This document shows, in pieces, positions 9,220 through 17,021 of a stretch of 46,027 nt of DNA. The DNA lies in the NCBI GenBank assembly GCA_025964795.1, contig JAOPYC010000098.1, forward strand, positions 1 to 46,027, in the 5' to 3' direction. The notes beneath the pieces are model-generated. The model had not been told where the DNA came from and made no database searches. It worked only from the letters and a program-made list of their open reading frames with translations. The translations under genes and the position numbers were made by a program. The DNA comes from Marmoricola sp. (GTDB lineage: Bacteria > Actinomycetota > Actinomycetes > Propionibacteriales > Nocardioidaceae). The stretch's first letter is position 1, and every line of letters begins with the position of its first letter.

Positions 9220-9239
9220 GCCGCGTCGTACCTCCCAGC

Positions 9240-9245
9240 TAGGGT
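9240..9245 (+). promoter_or_regulatory. Putative -10 box for leaderless rph
   Basis: TAGGGT ends 7 bases before the ATG at 9253; only TCGCGGGC separates them. Fits an independent leaderless promoter for rph-rdgB after the inserted ABC operon. Confidence 0.45.
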
Positions 9246-9252
9246 CGCGGGC

Positions 9253-9981
9253 ATGACTTCCTCCCGCGCAGACGGTCGCGCCGACGACGAGCTCCGCCCG
9301 ATCACGATCACCCGCCACTGGCAGGACCACCCGGCCGGCTCGGTACTGGTCGAGTTCGGCCGCACCCGTGTGCTGTGCGCCGCGTCGACCTCCGAGGGGG
9401 TCCCTCGCTGGCGCAAGGGGTCCGGGCTGGGCTGGGTGACGGCGGAGTACGCCATGCTGCCCTCGGCCACCAACACCCGTTCCGACCGCGAGTCGGTCAA
9501 GGGCCGCATCGGCGGTCGCACCCACGAGATCTCCCGGCTGATCGGCCGGTCGCTGCGTGCGGTCATCGACTACCAGGCCCTCGGCGAGAACACGATCGTG
9601 CTCGACTGCGACGTGCTCCAGGCCGACGGGGGCACCCGCACCGCGGCGATCACCGGTGCCTACGTCGCGCTGGCCGACGCCGTGGCCCACCTCAAGGCCC
9701 AGGGGGCCCTGGCGGGCGACCCGCTCACCGGCTCGGTGGCCGCCATCTCCGTCGGCATCATCGACGGCGTCCCGCGCCTGGACCTGCCCTACGTGGAGGA
9801 CGTCCGCGCCGAGACCGACATGAACGTCGTGATGACCGGCGAGGGCAAGTTCGTCGAGGTGCAGGGGACCGCCGAGGCCGCGGCCTTCGACCGCACCGAG
9901 CTGGACGCCTTGCTCACCCTGGCCGAGAAGGGGTGCGTCGACCTGACCCGGCTGCAGCAGGAGGCGCTCGGCGGTGCCTAG
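9253..9981 (+). CDS. rph: Ribonuclease PH
   Basis: 242 residues. Phosphorolytic 3'-5' exoribonuclease that trims tRNA 3' ends. Family signatures: [27 protein letters not shown], the [13 protein letters not shown]...R motif, [21 protein letters not shown] (RNA/phosphate binding arginines), [19 protein letters not shown] and [15 protein letters not shown]. Length is standard. Its last codons overlap rdgB by 8 bases; the rph-rdgB pair is conserved in Actinobacteria. Confidence 0.96.
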   Translation: MTSSRADGRADDELRPITITRHWQDHPAGSVLVEFGRTRVLCAASTSEGVPRWRKGSGLGWVTAEYAMLPSATNTRSDRESVKGRIGGRTHEISRLIGRSLRAVIDYQALGENTIVLDCDVLQADGGTRTAAITGAYVALADAVAHLKAQGALAGDPLTGSVAAISVGIIDGVPRLDLPYVEDVRAETDMNVVMTGEGKFVEVQGTAEAAAFDRTELDALLTLAEKGCVDLTRLQQEALGGA

Positions 9982-10591
9982 CTCGCAGGTCTTCCTCGCC
10001 TCCCGCAACGCCAAGAAGATCGAGGAGATGCGCCGGATTCTCGACGCCGACCTCCCCGGCATCGTGGTCCTCGGTCTCGACGACGTCGCGGCGTACGACG
10101 AGCCCGTCGAGGACCAGCCGACCTTCGAGGGCAACGCCCTACTCAAGGCCTGGGCCGGCGTCCGCGCGACCGGGCTGCCCTCGCTGGCCGACGACAGCGG
10201 GCTCTGCGTGGACGCGCTCAACGGCATGCCGGGAGTGCTCTCCGCGCGCTGGTCCGGGCCGCCCAAGGACGACCACCGCAACAACACCCTGCTGCTCGCG
10301 CAGCTGCACGACGTCCCCGACACCCGACGCGGGGCGCAGTTCCGCTGCGCCGTCGCGTTCTGCCACCCCGACGGGGCCCAGAAGGTGACCGCCGGCGAGA
10401 TGCCCGGCCGCGTAATTCGCGACCTGCGCGGCGAGGGCGGGTTCGGCTACGACGTGCTGTTCGTCCCCGACGCGCAGAAGGGCGACCTCACCTCGGCCGA
10501 GATGACGGCCGAGGCCAAGGACCTGATCAGCCACCGGGGCCAGTCGCTGCGCGCGATGGCCCCGGTGGTCGCGGAGAAGCTCGGGTCGTGA
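9974..10591 (+). CDS. rdgB: dITP/XTP pyrophosphatase (RdgB/HAM1)
   Basis: 205 residues from a GTG overlapping the rph stop. House-cleaning NTPase that removes inosine and xanthosine triphosphates. Seen: [14 protein letters not shown] (substrate lysines), [23 protein letters not shown] (catalytic Asp and metal site), [10 protein letters not shown] and the C-terminal [12 protein letters not shown]. All the usual blocks are present at normal spacing. Confidence 0.95.
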   Translation: MPSSQVFLASRNAKKIEEMRRILDADLPGIVVLGLDDVAAYDEPVEDQPTFEGNALLKAWAGVRATGLPSLADDSGLCVDALNGMPGVLSARWSGPPKDDHRNNTLLLAQLHDVPDTRRGAQFRCAVAFCHPDGAQKVTAGEMPGRVIRDLRGEGGFGYDVLFVPDAQKGDLTSAEMTAEAKDLISHRGQSLRAMAPVVAEKLGS

Positions 10592-10601
10592 CGACCCCGG
10601 G

Positions 10602-10683
10602 TGCCGAAGGGGGGACTTGAACCCCCACGCCCGAAGGCACAGGTACCTAAAACCTGCGTGTCTGCCGATTCCACCACTCCGGC
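10602..10683 (-). tRNA. tRNA-Leu (anticodon TAG)
   Basis: 82 bases on the minus strand. The acceptor arms GCCGGAG and CTTCGGC pair over 7 bp with one G-U; discriminator A. Anticodon stem CAGGT/ACCTG encloses the loop TTTAGGT, giving anticodon TAG, which reads CUA. The long variable arm (TGCCTTCGGGCG) and the GGGGGTTCAAGTCCCCC T-arm mark a class II tRNA. CCA is not encoded. It lies between rdgB and the convergent bcp gene. Confidence 0.96.
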
Positions 10684-10706
10684 CTGCAGGACGAGTCTAG
10701 GAACTC

Positions 10707-11195
10707 TCAGCCCAGGCCGAGGTCCCGGCGCAGCTTGGCGACGTGCCCGGTGGCCTTGACGTTGTACTGCGCGAGGGCGACCTTGCCGTCCTCGTCGACC
10801 ACGATCGTGGAGCGGATGACCCCCTGGACGACCTTGCCGTAGAGCTTCTTCTCCCCGAACGCGCCGTAGGACGTCATCACCTCGCGGTCCGCGTCGGAGG
10901 CCAGGGTGATCGACAACCCGTCGCGCTCGCGGAACCTGGCCAGCTTGGCGGGCTTGTCCGGGGAGATGCCGATGACCTCGTAGCCCGCGCCCTGCAGCGA
11001 CTCCAGTGAGTCGGTGAAGTCGCACGCCTGGGTGGTGCAGCCGGGCGTCATCGCGGCTGGGTAGAAGTAGACGATCACCTTGCGGCCGCGCAGGGCCGAC
11101 AGGGAGACGTCGTCGCCGGTGTCGCTCGGCAGGGTGAAGTCGGGGGCGGCGTCGCCGGGGGAGAGGCGCGCCGGCGCCTGCTGGGTCTCGCTCAC
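10707..11195 (-). CDS. bcp: Thioredoxin-dependent thiol peroxidase (Bcp/PrxQ)
   Basis: 162 residues from a GTG at 11195. AhpC/TSA peroxiredoxin of the Bcp class: APDFTLPSDTGDDVSLSALRGRKVIVYFYPAAMTPGCTTQACDF with the peroxidatic Cys in PGCTTQAC and a second Cys five residues later, the PrxQ arrangement. Length is normal. The common Thr before P is replaced by AAM in FYPAAMTPGC (usually YPKDNTPGC), which is still seen in the family. The frame stays open well upstream, but similarity begins only after the GTG. Divergent from the DUF3618 gene. Confidence 0.93.
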   Translation of the reverse strand: MSETQQAPARLSPGDAAPDFTLPSDTGDDVSLSALRGRKVIVYFYPAAMTPGCTTQACDFTDSLESLQGAGYEVIGISPDKPAKLARFRERDGLSITLASDADREVMTSYGAFGEKKLYGKVVQGVIRSTIVVDEDGKVALAQYNVKATGHVAKLRRDLGLG

Positions 11196-11227
11196 GGGTG
11201 GGGTTCTCTCTCTCGGTAGGAGTGGTG

Positions 11228-11239
11228 GCTTGTGCAAGC
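11228..11239. promoter_or_regulatory. Small palindrome in the bcp/DUF3618 divergent region
   Basis: GCTTGTGCAAGC has perfect 5-bp arms (GCTTG/CAAGC) and lies 33 bases upstream of the bcp start. It could be an operator for bcp. A TAGCCT at 11285-11290 may be the -10 of the rightward DUF3618 gene. Confidence 0.25.
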
Positions 11240-11359
11240 GTCTCGACCGTACCGCGCACCCTGCTGGCCGCGGCCGGGCATTGATAGCCTTCCTCACCTG
11301 AGCCGCCCGCCCCGTCCCGAGGGCACCGCAAGCTGCGTGACGAGAAGGAGCCAAGGACT

Positions 11360-11605
11360 GTGTCCGACCAGGTGTCGTCCCTCGAGAACGAGATCGAGCA
11401 GACCCGTGAGCGCCTCGGCGCCACCATCGACCAGCTCGTCTACCGCGCCAGCCCCAAGACGATCGCCCGCCGCGAGATCGCCTCGGTCAAGGGCTACTTC
11501 GTGGACCCCAGCGGGGCACCCCGCCAGGACAACATCATCAAGGTCGTCGGCGGCGTCGCGGGGGTCATCGCCCTGTTGGTGATCGTGCGCAAGATCGTCT
11601 CGTGA
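11360..11605 (+). CDS. DUF3618 family membrane-anchored protein
   Basis: 81 residues, GTG start with AAGGAG 10 bases upstream. DUF3618 proteins have an N-terminal helix of the form LENEIEQTRERLGATIDQLVYRASPK, seen here at residues 7-32, and one C-terminal membrane segment (VVGGVAGVIALLVIVRKIV, about 61-79). Widespread in Actinobacteria with unknown function, probably facing the cytoplasm with a C-terminal anchor. Followed 28 bases later by the GroES-like gene, likely one unit. Confidence 0.85.
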   Translation: MSDQVSSLENEIEQTRERLGATIDQLVYRASPKTIARREIASVKGYFVDPSGAPRQDNIIKVVGGVAGVIALLVIVRKIVS

Positions 11606-11633
11606 GGCTGCCCCTCCGGGCGCGGGGACGGCA

Positions 11634-11978
11634 GTGAGCAAGGACGTCTCCGGGGTCGGGGAGAAGACCCCGATCCGGATGCTGCACGACCGGGTCCTGG
11701 TCGCGGTCGACCAGGACCCGGGCGAGCGCCGCTCCAGCGGCGGCATCCTGATCCCGGCGACGGCGGCCCTCGGGGCCAGGAAGCTGGCGTGGTGCCGCGT
11801 CGTCGCGGTCGGCCCGAACGTGCGCACCGTCGAGGTGGACGACCGGGTGCTGTTCGACCCGGAGGAGAAGGCCGAGGTCGAGGTCACCGGTGAGCTCTAC
11901 GTCGTCCTGCGCGAGCGCGACGTGCACGCGGTGGCGGCCGATCGGCTGGGAGACGGCCCGACCGGCCTCTACCTGTAG
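11634..11978 (+). CDS. GroES/Cpn10-like co-chaperonin homologue
   Basis: 114 residues, GTG start. Cpn10 fold recognisable from IRMLHDRVLVAVDQDPGERRSSGGILIPATA (the GGILIP part is the mobile-loop motif that contacts GroEL), CRVVAVGPNV, VEVDDRVLFDP and the C-terminal ELYVVLRERDV. It is longer than GroES at both ends and there is no groEL beside it, so it is probably a stand-alone paralogue rather than the main co-chaperonin; partner unknown. Overlaps the convergent sensor kinase gene by 10 bases. Confidence 0.8.
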   Translation: MSKDVSGVGEKTPIRMLHDRVLVAVDQDPGERRSSGGILIPATAALGARKLAWCRVVAVGPNVRTVEVDDRVLFDPEEKAEVEVTGELYVVLRERDVHAVAADRLGDGPTGLYL

Positions 11979-14068
11979 TTCCGCGCCCGCACGGAGGGCC
12001 CGGGCTGCGTCGGCACCTCGGGCGCGACCGCGTCGCGCGTCCCGGTCAGCGGTACGACGAAGGTGAACGTGGTGCCCACCCCGGGCGCCGAGACGAAGTC
12101 GACGCGGCCGTGGTGGGCCTCGGCGATGCCCCGGACGATGTGCAGGCCCAGCCCCGTCCCCTGGATGGCGTACTCCGTGGCCAGCGAGGACCGGAAGAAC
12201 CGCTGGAAGAGCCGCCCCTGCTCCTCGAGCGGGATGCCCATGCCGGTGTCGCAGACCCGGAGCTCGGCCACGTCGCCGGTGACGGCGAGGGTGACGTCCA
12301 CCGAGCCGGCCCACTGGTTGAACTTCACGGCGTTGCTGACCAGGTTGAGCACGAGCCGCTCCAGGTAGGCCGGGTCACCCAGCAGCAGGACGGGCTCGTC
12401 GGGCACCGAGACGTGCATCGCCACCCGGCCCTTGTGCGCGGCGTGGGAGACCTCGTCGGTGGCCACGCGTACGGCGTCGCGCAGGTCGGTCTCGACCCGC
12501 TCGAGGGTCAGGTCGCCGTCCTCGACGCGGGCCAGGGTGAGCAGGTCCTCGACCAGGTGCAGCAGGCGCTCCCCGTTGCGGTCGATCCGCTCGACCAGCT
12601 CCTGCTGCTCGTCGCTCAGGTTGCCGGACAGGTCGTCGGCGAGCAGCTCGGTGTAGCCGACGATGCTGGTCAGCGGCGTGCGCAGCTCGTGGCTCACGGT
12701 CGAGACGAACTCGCCCTTGGCCCGGTCGAGCTCCAGCATCCGCTGGTTGGTCTCGCGCTCCTTGTCGAGCGCGAACACCAGCGCCTGCTCGGCCGCGCGT
12801 CGGTCGGTCACGTCGCGGACGACGTTGAGGTAGCTCTGCGGCCTCCCGTCGTCGTCACGCACGGCGGTGACGCTGAGCGAGACGGTTAGGCGGCTCCCGT
12901 CGCGGCGTACGTAGGTCCAGTCGCGGGTGTCCTGCTCGGCCCCGCCGTCCACGGCGTGGGTCACCACGTCGTACCCGGCGGGGATGCCGAGCTCGGCCGC
13001 CCGCGCGGTCAGCTCACGGCTCTCGTGGAAGGGCAGGGGCGTCATCCGGCCGACCACCTGCTCGGCGGTGAACCCGAGCAGCTGCTCGGCCCCGGGGCTG
13101 AACCAGGTGATCGAGCCGTCGAGGTCGGTTGCGATGAACGCCGTGCCGCTGGCCGAGTCGAGGAGCTGGCCCAGCTGCACCTCGTTCTCGCGGATGCGGC
13201 GCAGCGAGTCGCGCAGGTGCCCCATGGCGACCGAGAACGCGACCGAGGTGACGGCGCTGACCGCGACGAAGGTCTGGGCACTGGCGGCGAGGGCGAGGAC
13301 CGAGGACTCGCCGGTCACGTGCCCGAAGGGACCGCGGCCCAGGGCGGTCAGCAGGGCCATGCCCACACCCACCGCGACCATCTCGAGGTTGGCGAAGCGC
13401 GGGCTGAACCGGGCCGCAGCCCACATCAGGAGCGGGAGGAGCAGGAACGCCACCGGCTCGGTGGCGTCGGCGCTGAAGCACGTGAACGCGCCCAGGGTGA
13501 ACAGGGAGAGGTGGCTGAACACCTCGATGCCCGAGTGGCGCCCGTTGAAGCGGGGCTGCCGCATCGCCAGCGGCAGCAGCACGGCCTGGGCACCGAAGTG
13601 CGTGAGGGCCACCCAGATCAGCGGTTGCCACAGGTCGCGCCCGCCGTCGAGGCCGATGGTGATCCCGGTGATCGCCCCGGCAGCCAGGCCGGCCGCCGCG
13701 ATCGCCACCAGGAATCGCCGGTAGTCGGTCCAGGTGCGCAGCTGGGGTCGGTCCGCCCCGAGGCCGGTGAGCCAGCGGAGCACGAGCAGGGCCTCGACGG
13801 CGTTGGCCGCCGCGAAGCCGGTGGAGAACACGACACCGCGCCCGGCGACCAGCCCGGCGCCGAGGAGCAGCGCGGCCACCAGCCCGGTGAGCACGCGCCC
13901 GTGGCGTGGGGGAGCCAGGATCAGGACGATGGTCGTCAGCGCGGTGGCCGGCCACCAGCGTGCGATCAGCTCAGGGTCGGGAGTCGTGCGGAGCCCGTGC
14001 ACGGCGAGCGCCATCGCGGCAGCCAGCAGCCCGGAGGCCAGCAGACGGTGCGCTCGTGAGCCGTGCAA
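11969..14068 (-). CDS. Membrane sensor histidine kinase (MASE1-like, PAS, HisKA, HATPase)
   Basis: 699 residues from a TTG preceded by AAGGACG. About eight hydrophobic segments occupy residues 10-285 in a MASE1-like array, followed by a PAS domain (about 300-420; ATDLDGSITWFSPGAEQLLGFTAEQVVG and a PAC-like DWTYVRRDGSRLTVSLSV). The phospho-acceptor His is in FVSTVSHELRTPLTSIVGY, the N box in VLNLVSNAVKFNQWAGS, and ATP-lid glycines in CDTGMGIPLEEQGRLF and GTGLGLHIV. No response regulator is adjacent. It is a tandem paralogue of the next upstream gene with the same domain order. Ligand unknown. Confidence 0.88.
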   Translation of the reverse strand: MHGSRAHRLLASGLLAAAMALAVHGLRTTPDPELIARWWPATALTTIVLILAPPRHGRVLTGLVAALLLGAGLVAGRGVVFSTGFAAANAVEALLVLRWLTGLGADRPQLRTWTDYRRFLVAIAAAGLAAGAITGITIGLDGGRDLWQPLIWVALTHFGAQAVLLPLAMRQPRFNGRHSGIEVFSHLSLFTLGAFTCFSADATEPVAFLLLPLLMWAAARFSPRFANLEMVAVGVGMALLTALGRGPFGHVTGESSVLALAASAQTFVAVSAVTSVAFSVAMGHLRDSLRRIRENEVQLGQLLDSASGTAFIATDLDGSITWFSPGAEQLLGFTAEQVVGRMTPLPFHESRELTARAAELGIPAGYDVVTHAVDGGAEQDTRDWTYVRRDGSRLTVSLSVTAVRDDDGRPQSYLNVVRDVTDRRAAEQALVFALDKERETNQRMLELDRAKGEFVSTVSHELRTPLTSIVGYTELLADDLSGNLSDEQQELVERIDRNGERLLHLVEDLLTLARVEDGDLTLERVETDLRDAVRVATDEVSHAAHKGRVAMHVSVPDEPVLLLGDPAYLERLVLNLVSNAVKFNQWAGSVDVTLAVTGDVAELRVCDTGMGIPLEEQGRLFQRFFRSSLATEYAIQGTGLGLHIVRGIAEAHHGRVDFVSAPGVGTTFTFVVPLTGTRDAVAPEVPTQPGPSVRARNYR

Positions 14069-14155
14069 GGGACGCGTCCTTAGCTACCGAGGGTCGGGCG
14101 CCCTCCCGGAGGTCCGGGGGGCCTGGTTGAACGGTAGGGCAGAAATATCCTATTT

Positions 14156-14189
14156 GTCGGCAAGTTTGGCATTTCGAAACTTGGCCGAC
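14156..14189 (-). terminator. Hairpin between the two sensor kinase genes
   Basis: GTCGGCAAGTTT at 14156-14167 and AAACTTGGCCGAC at 14177-14189 form a 12-bp stem with one bulged G and a 9-base loop, immediately after the upstream kinase stop at 14199. In minus-strand RNA it is followed by an A/U-rich stretch (AAATAGGATATTTCT) rather than a pure U tract. Most likely a terminator separating the two kinases; an operator is possible. Confidence 0.5.
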
Positions 14190-14198
14190 CCCCATGTC

Positions 14199-16250
14199 TC
14201 AGGAAGGGACCCGGGGGACCGGGACCGTGCCGGTCTCCCCGAAGGTCACCGTGAACACCGAACCGTGTCCCGGCATGGACGTGGCGCTGATCCGAGCGCC
14301 GTGCCGCTGCGCGATGCTGCGCGCGATGGAGAGCCCGAGGCCGCTGCCCTTGATCGCCTCGGTCTGCGCGTAGGTGGAGCGGAAGAAGCGGTTGAACAGC
14401 AGCGGCTGCTCCTCCTGGGGGATGCCCACCCCGGTGTCCTGGACCTCGATGGCGGGTCGTTCGCCGTCGGTACGCAGCCGCAGCACGATGGTGCCGCCGT
14501 CGGGGGTGAACTTGACCGCGTTGGTGGCCAGGTTGGAGACCATCCGCTCCAGGTGTCCCTCGTCGCCGAGCACGACGACGGGTTCGCTCGGCACCAGCAC
14601 GTCGAGGCGCTGCCGGCGGTCGGCGAGGTCGCTGCCCACCCGTGCGCCCGTACGGCGGATCACCTCGCGCAGGTCGACCGGCTCCTGGGTGAGCTCCACG
14701 TCGAGCGACTCGATGCTCGACAAGGTGAGCAGGTCGTCGATCAGCTCGAGCAGCCGGTGGCTGTTCGCGTCGATGCGGCCGAGCGCCTCGTCCTGGGACC
14801 CGGTCGTGTCGCCGTACGCCCCGTCCATGAGCAGCTCGAGGTATCCCACGATGTTGGTGATCGGGGTCCGCAGTTCGTGGCTCACGCTGGAGACGAAGGC
14901 GTCCTTGGTGCGGTCGACCTCGGTGAGGTGGGCCACGGCCCGCCGTTCGGTGACCAGGGCGGCCTCGAGCGCGTCGTGGGTCCGGACCCGCTGGGTGATG
15001 TCCTCGGCGGTGATCAGGTAGCCGACCACCGTTCCTCGGTGGGCCTCGATCGGGGCCAGCGACATGGACACGCTGCGGACCTCGCCGTCCTTGCGGACGT
15101 AGCTCCAGTCCTGGGGCCCGGTGCCGGGTCCGGACAGGGCCAGCCCCACGTGGACGAGCTCGGCGGGGACGCCCAGCAGCTCGGCCTGCCGCACCATCTC
15201 TGTGCGGTCGTGGAACATCTCGGGGGAGTGGCCCAGGACCTCCCCCTCGCCGTACCCCAGGATCGCCTCCGCGCCGGGGTTGAACAGGGTGATCAGGCCG
15301 CGTACGTCGGTCTCGATGATGGCCATCCCGGTGGCGCCCTCGACGATGCGACGCAGCCGCTCGCGCTCGTTGGCCGCCTCGATCGAGCCCTGTCGCTGCC
15401 GGTTCACCGCCATCGCGAACGGGATGCAGACCAGGGCGCAGCCGAGCATGAACATCTGCTGCGGGATGACGCGGAGCTCGGGCCCGCGGTCGCGGATGAC
15501 CTGGAGCGCCTCGAACGGGCTGTGTCCCAGCTGCGCCATGGTGTTGGCGATGACTGCGACCGTGAGCAGCTGCCACAGCGCCTCACGCATCGAGGCCCGC
15601 AACGCGGTCCAGCCGAGCAGCGGCAGGATGAAGAACAGCACGGAGGGCAGGCCGCCCGGCACGAACGCGAGCAATGTCGCGGCCAGGGTCAGGGCCCAGC
15701 GGACCAGCCGCTCGGCGGAGCCGCCGGCGCCGGGCAGGCGCACCTCCTCCATGAAGAAGGCCAGCAGCGTGAGCTGCGAGGCGAAGTGGACGATGAAGGT
15801 GGCCAGCCCCACCTTGACCGGGTCCCCGAAGCCCGACGCGGCGGAGATGGTGAGGAACAGCGTCGCGCCGGTAGCAGCGCCCAGCACTGCCGCCACGGTG
15901 TAGCGACCCATGTCGAGGTCGTCGCTGAGCCGTCGGCGCTCGCCCCACCGGACACCGAGCACGTGCTGGGTCACCAGGCCCTCGAGCACGATGCCCACGG
16001 CGTACCCCGCGGCCACCTCGGTCGGGTAGCCGGCCAGGTCGATGGTGACGAAGGCCAGCACCAGGACGCCTGCGGCGGCCAGCGCCAGGTGCTCGCGGGC
16101 TACGTGGACCAGCAGGCCCGAGGCGAGTCCGACGGGCCACATGCCCGCCGCGTGCGTCCCGTCGGCCGAGGACCGGACGGCGAAGTAGCCGAGGACGGCG
16201 ATGAGCAGGACGAGCAGGCCGACCACGCGTGCGTGGGGCGACCTGGCCAC
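14199..16250 (-). CDS. Membrane sensor histidine kinase (MASE1-like, PAS, HisKA, HATPase)
   Basis: 683 residues from a GTG at 16250 with GGAGG four bases upstream; a longer frame to 16307 lacks a ribosome site. Eight or so hydrophobic segments in residues 10-275, then a PAS domain (about 295-415: GMAIIETDVRGLITLFNPGAEAILGYGEGEVLG, QDWSYVRKDGEVRSVSMSL), the acceptor His in FVSSVSHELRTPITNIVGYLELL, N box in VSNLATNAVKFTPDGGTIV, and QDTGVGIPQEEQPLLF and GSGLGLSIARSI in the ATPase domain. Same architecture and length as the downstream kinase, so the pair arose by tandem duplication. No cognate regulator in the window. Confidence 0.88.
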   Translation of the reverse strand: MARSPHARVVGLLVLLIAVLGYFAVRSSADGTHAAGMWPVGLASGLLVHVAREHLALAAAGVLVLAFVTIDLAGYPTEVAAGYAVGIVLEGLVTQHVLGVRWGERRRLSDDLDMGRYTVAAVLGAATGATLFLTISAASGFGDPVKVGLATFIVHFASQLTLLAFFMEEVRLPGAGGSAERLVRWALTLAATLLAFVPGGLPSVLFFILPLLGWTALRASMREALWQLLTVAVIANTMAQLGHSPFEALQVIRDRGPELRVIPQQMFMLGCALVCIPFAMAVNRQRQGSIEAANERERLRRIVEGATGMAIIETDVRGLITLFNPGAEAILGYGEGEVLGHSPEMFHDRTEMVRQAELLGVPAELVHVGLALSGPGTGPQDWSYVRKDGEVRSVSMSLAPIEAHRGTVVGYLITAEDITQRVRTHDALEAALVTERRAVAHLTEVDRTKDAFVSSVSHELRTPITNIVGYLELLMDGAYGDTTGSQDEALGRIDANSHRLLELIDDLLTLSSIESLDVELTQEPVDLREVIRRTGARVGSDLADRRQRLDVLVPSEPVVVLGDEGHLERMVSNLATNAVKFTPDGGTIVLRLRTDGERPAIEVQDTGVGIPQEEQPLLFNRFFRSTYAQTEAIKGSGLGLSIARSIAQRHGARISATSMPGHGSVFTVTFGETGTVPVPRVPS

Positions 16251-16421
16251 GATGCCTCCAACCCGACGGCGAACCGAGCGATCCCGGGACGCGAACCCGC
16301 CCCGCAACTTGGTTCGGGAACCGGATCGCGAGGACTATCCGGGATTACTAGACCAGCAATACCGAATTGGCGTGGCGGGTTGGCAGATTTCGATACCGGA
16401 GCGTGGCCGAGTGGCGAACGC

Positions 16422-16817
16422 TCAGATCTGGTCGCCGCGCTCGGCGCGGTGCCCGGGCGTGCCGTCCAGGTCGGGCTGGTAGTCCGTCGAGCGGTGGTCC
16501 ACGTCGGGGTCGACCGCGTCGGCCTCACGCACCGAGTTCTCCTGCTGGGCCCTGGTCATGTCGTAGGAGGTGCGCTCCTCCGCGGCCCTGACCTCGAGCT
16601 TGTCGGCCCGGGCGCGCACGCGAGCGGCTTCGGCCTCTGCCTCGCGGGCACGGGCCTCTTGCTCCTGCTTGGCAGCGGCGGTCGACGCCGCCTCCGAGCG
16701 CAGCTCGCTGGCGCGCTCGCGGCCGACCTGGTCCTTCTTCCGCTTCATGGCGGTCCAGATCAGGGCGGCGGCCAGCAGGACGGCCAGCACGATCAGGATG
16801 ATGACGACGTACTTCAT
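16422..16817 (-). CDS. Single-span membrane protein with charged helical tail
   Basis: 131 residues. One N-terminal membrane segment (YVVIILIVLAVLLAAALIWTA, about 3-23) followed by KRKKD and a long Ala/Glu/Arg-rich stretch (about 30-85, EARAREAEAEAARVRARADKLEVRAAEE) predicted to be a coiled coil, then an acidic disordered end. GGGAG lies 6 bases before the ATG. No known enzyme motif. A stress-sigma-type promoter and a GC-rich hairpin precede it, which suggests an envelope stress function; that is inference. Confidence 0.75.
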   Translation of the reverse strand: MKYVVIILIVLAVLLAAALIWTAMKRKKDQVGRERASELRSEAASTAAAKQEQEARAREAEAEAARVRARADKLEVRAAEERTSYDMTRAQQENSVREADAVDPDVDHRSTDYQPDLDGTPGHRAERGDQI

Positions 16818-16835
16818 TGATTGCTCCCTGGTTGC

Positions 16836-16859
16836 GGCGCCGGCTCTTGCGCCGGCGCC
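16836..16859 (-). other. Stable hairpin in the 5' leader of the membrane protein gene
   Basis: GGCGCCGGC and GCCGGCGCC form a perfect 9-bp stem around a 6-base loop, ending 18 bases before the ATG at 16817 and just ahead of the ribosome binding site. If transcription begins at the promoter at 16880-16904 the hairpin is in the leader and may affect stability or translation. Read on the plus strand it is followed by TGTTT, but no plus-strand gene ends here. Confidence 0.5.
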
Positions 16860-16879
16860 TGTTTCCTCCGTCTCGCTGC

Positions 16880-16904
16880 GTACCCGGCGGCTCGGGGAAC
16901 AAAC
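16880..16904 (-). promoter_or_regulatory. Putative SigB/SigF-type stress promoter
   Basis: On the minus strand GTTT (16901-16904) is followed after 15 bases by GGGTAC (16880-16885). This matches the GTTT-N14-17-GGGTA pattern known for actinobacterial SigB/SigF-class sigma factors. It reads toward the small membrane protein gene at 16817, with the start of RNA expected about 55 bases before the ATG. Confidence 0.55.
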
Positions 16905-16962
16905 AAACCGTCGGTACGTCGTAGGTGAGATGCGCGAGTCGGGTCGACCGCTCTGCCGGGGT

Positions 16963-16990
16963 GGGACCGGCCAGGCGACTGGCCGGCCCC
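16963..16990 (-). terminator. Hairpin terminator after yceI
   Basis: CCGGCCAG and CTGGCCGG pair perfectly around a tetraloop at 16967-16986; GGG/CCC beyond one mismatch extend the stem to 16963-16990. It lies about 31 bases after the yceI stop. There is no T tract, which is common for actinobacterial terminators. Confidence 0.55.
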
Positions 16991-17021
16991 GTTCCCCAGG
17001 AGCGGTGGGTGGAGCGGTGGA

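Noticed and set aside
8155-10323. 722-codon open frame on the minus strand across the ABC permease, rph and rdgB
   Set aside because: Opposes three well-identified genes; product is repetitive Gly/Arg/Asp-rich sequence without domains.
13734-16820. 1028-codon open frame on the plus strand across the sensor kinases
   Set aside because: It is the complement of two genes with clear kinase motifs; the translation is low-complexity, rich in Arg, Gly and His, as expected for a GC-driven shadow frame.
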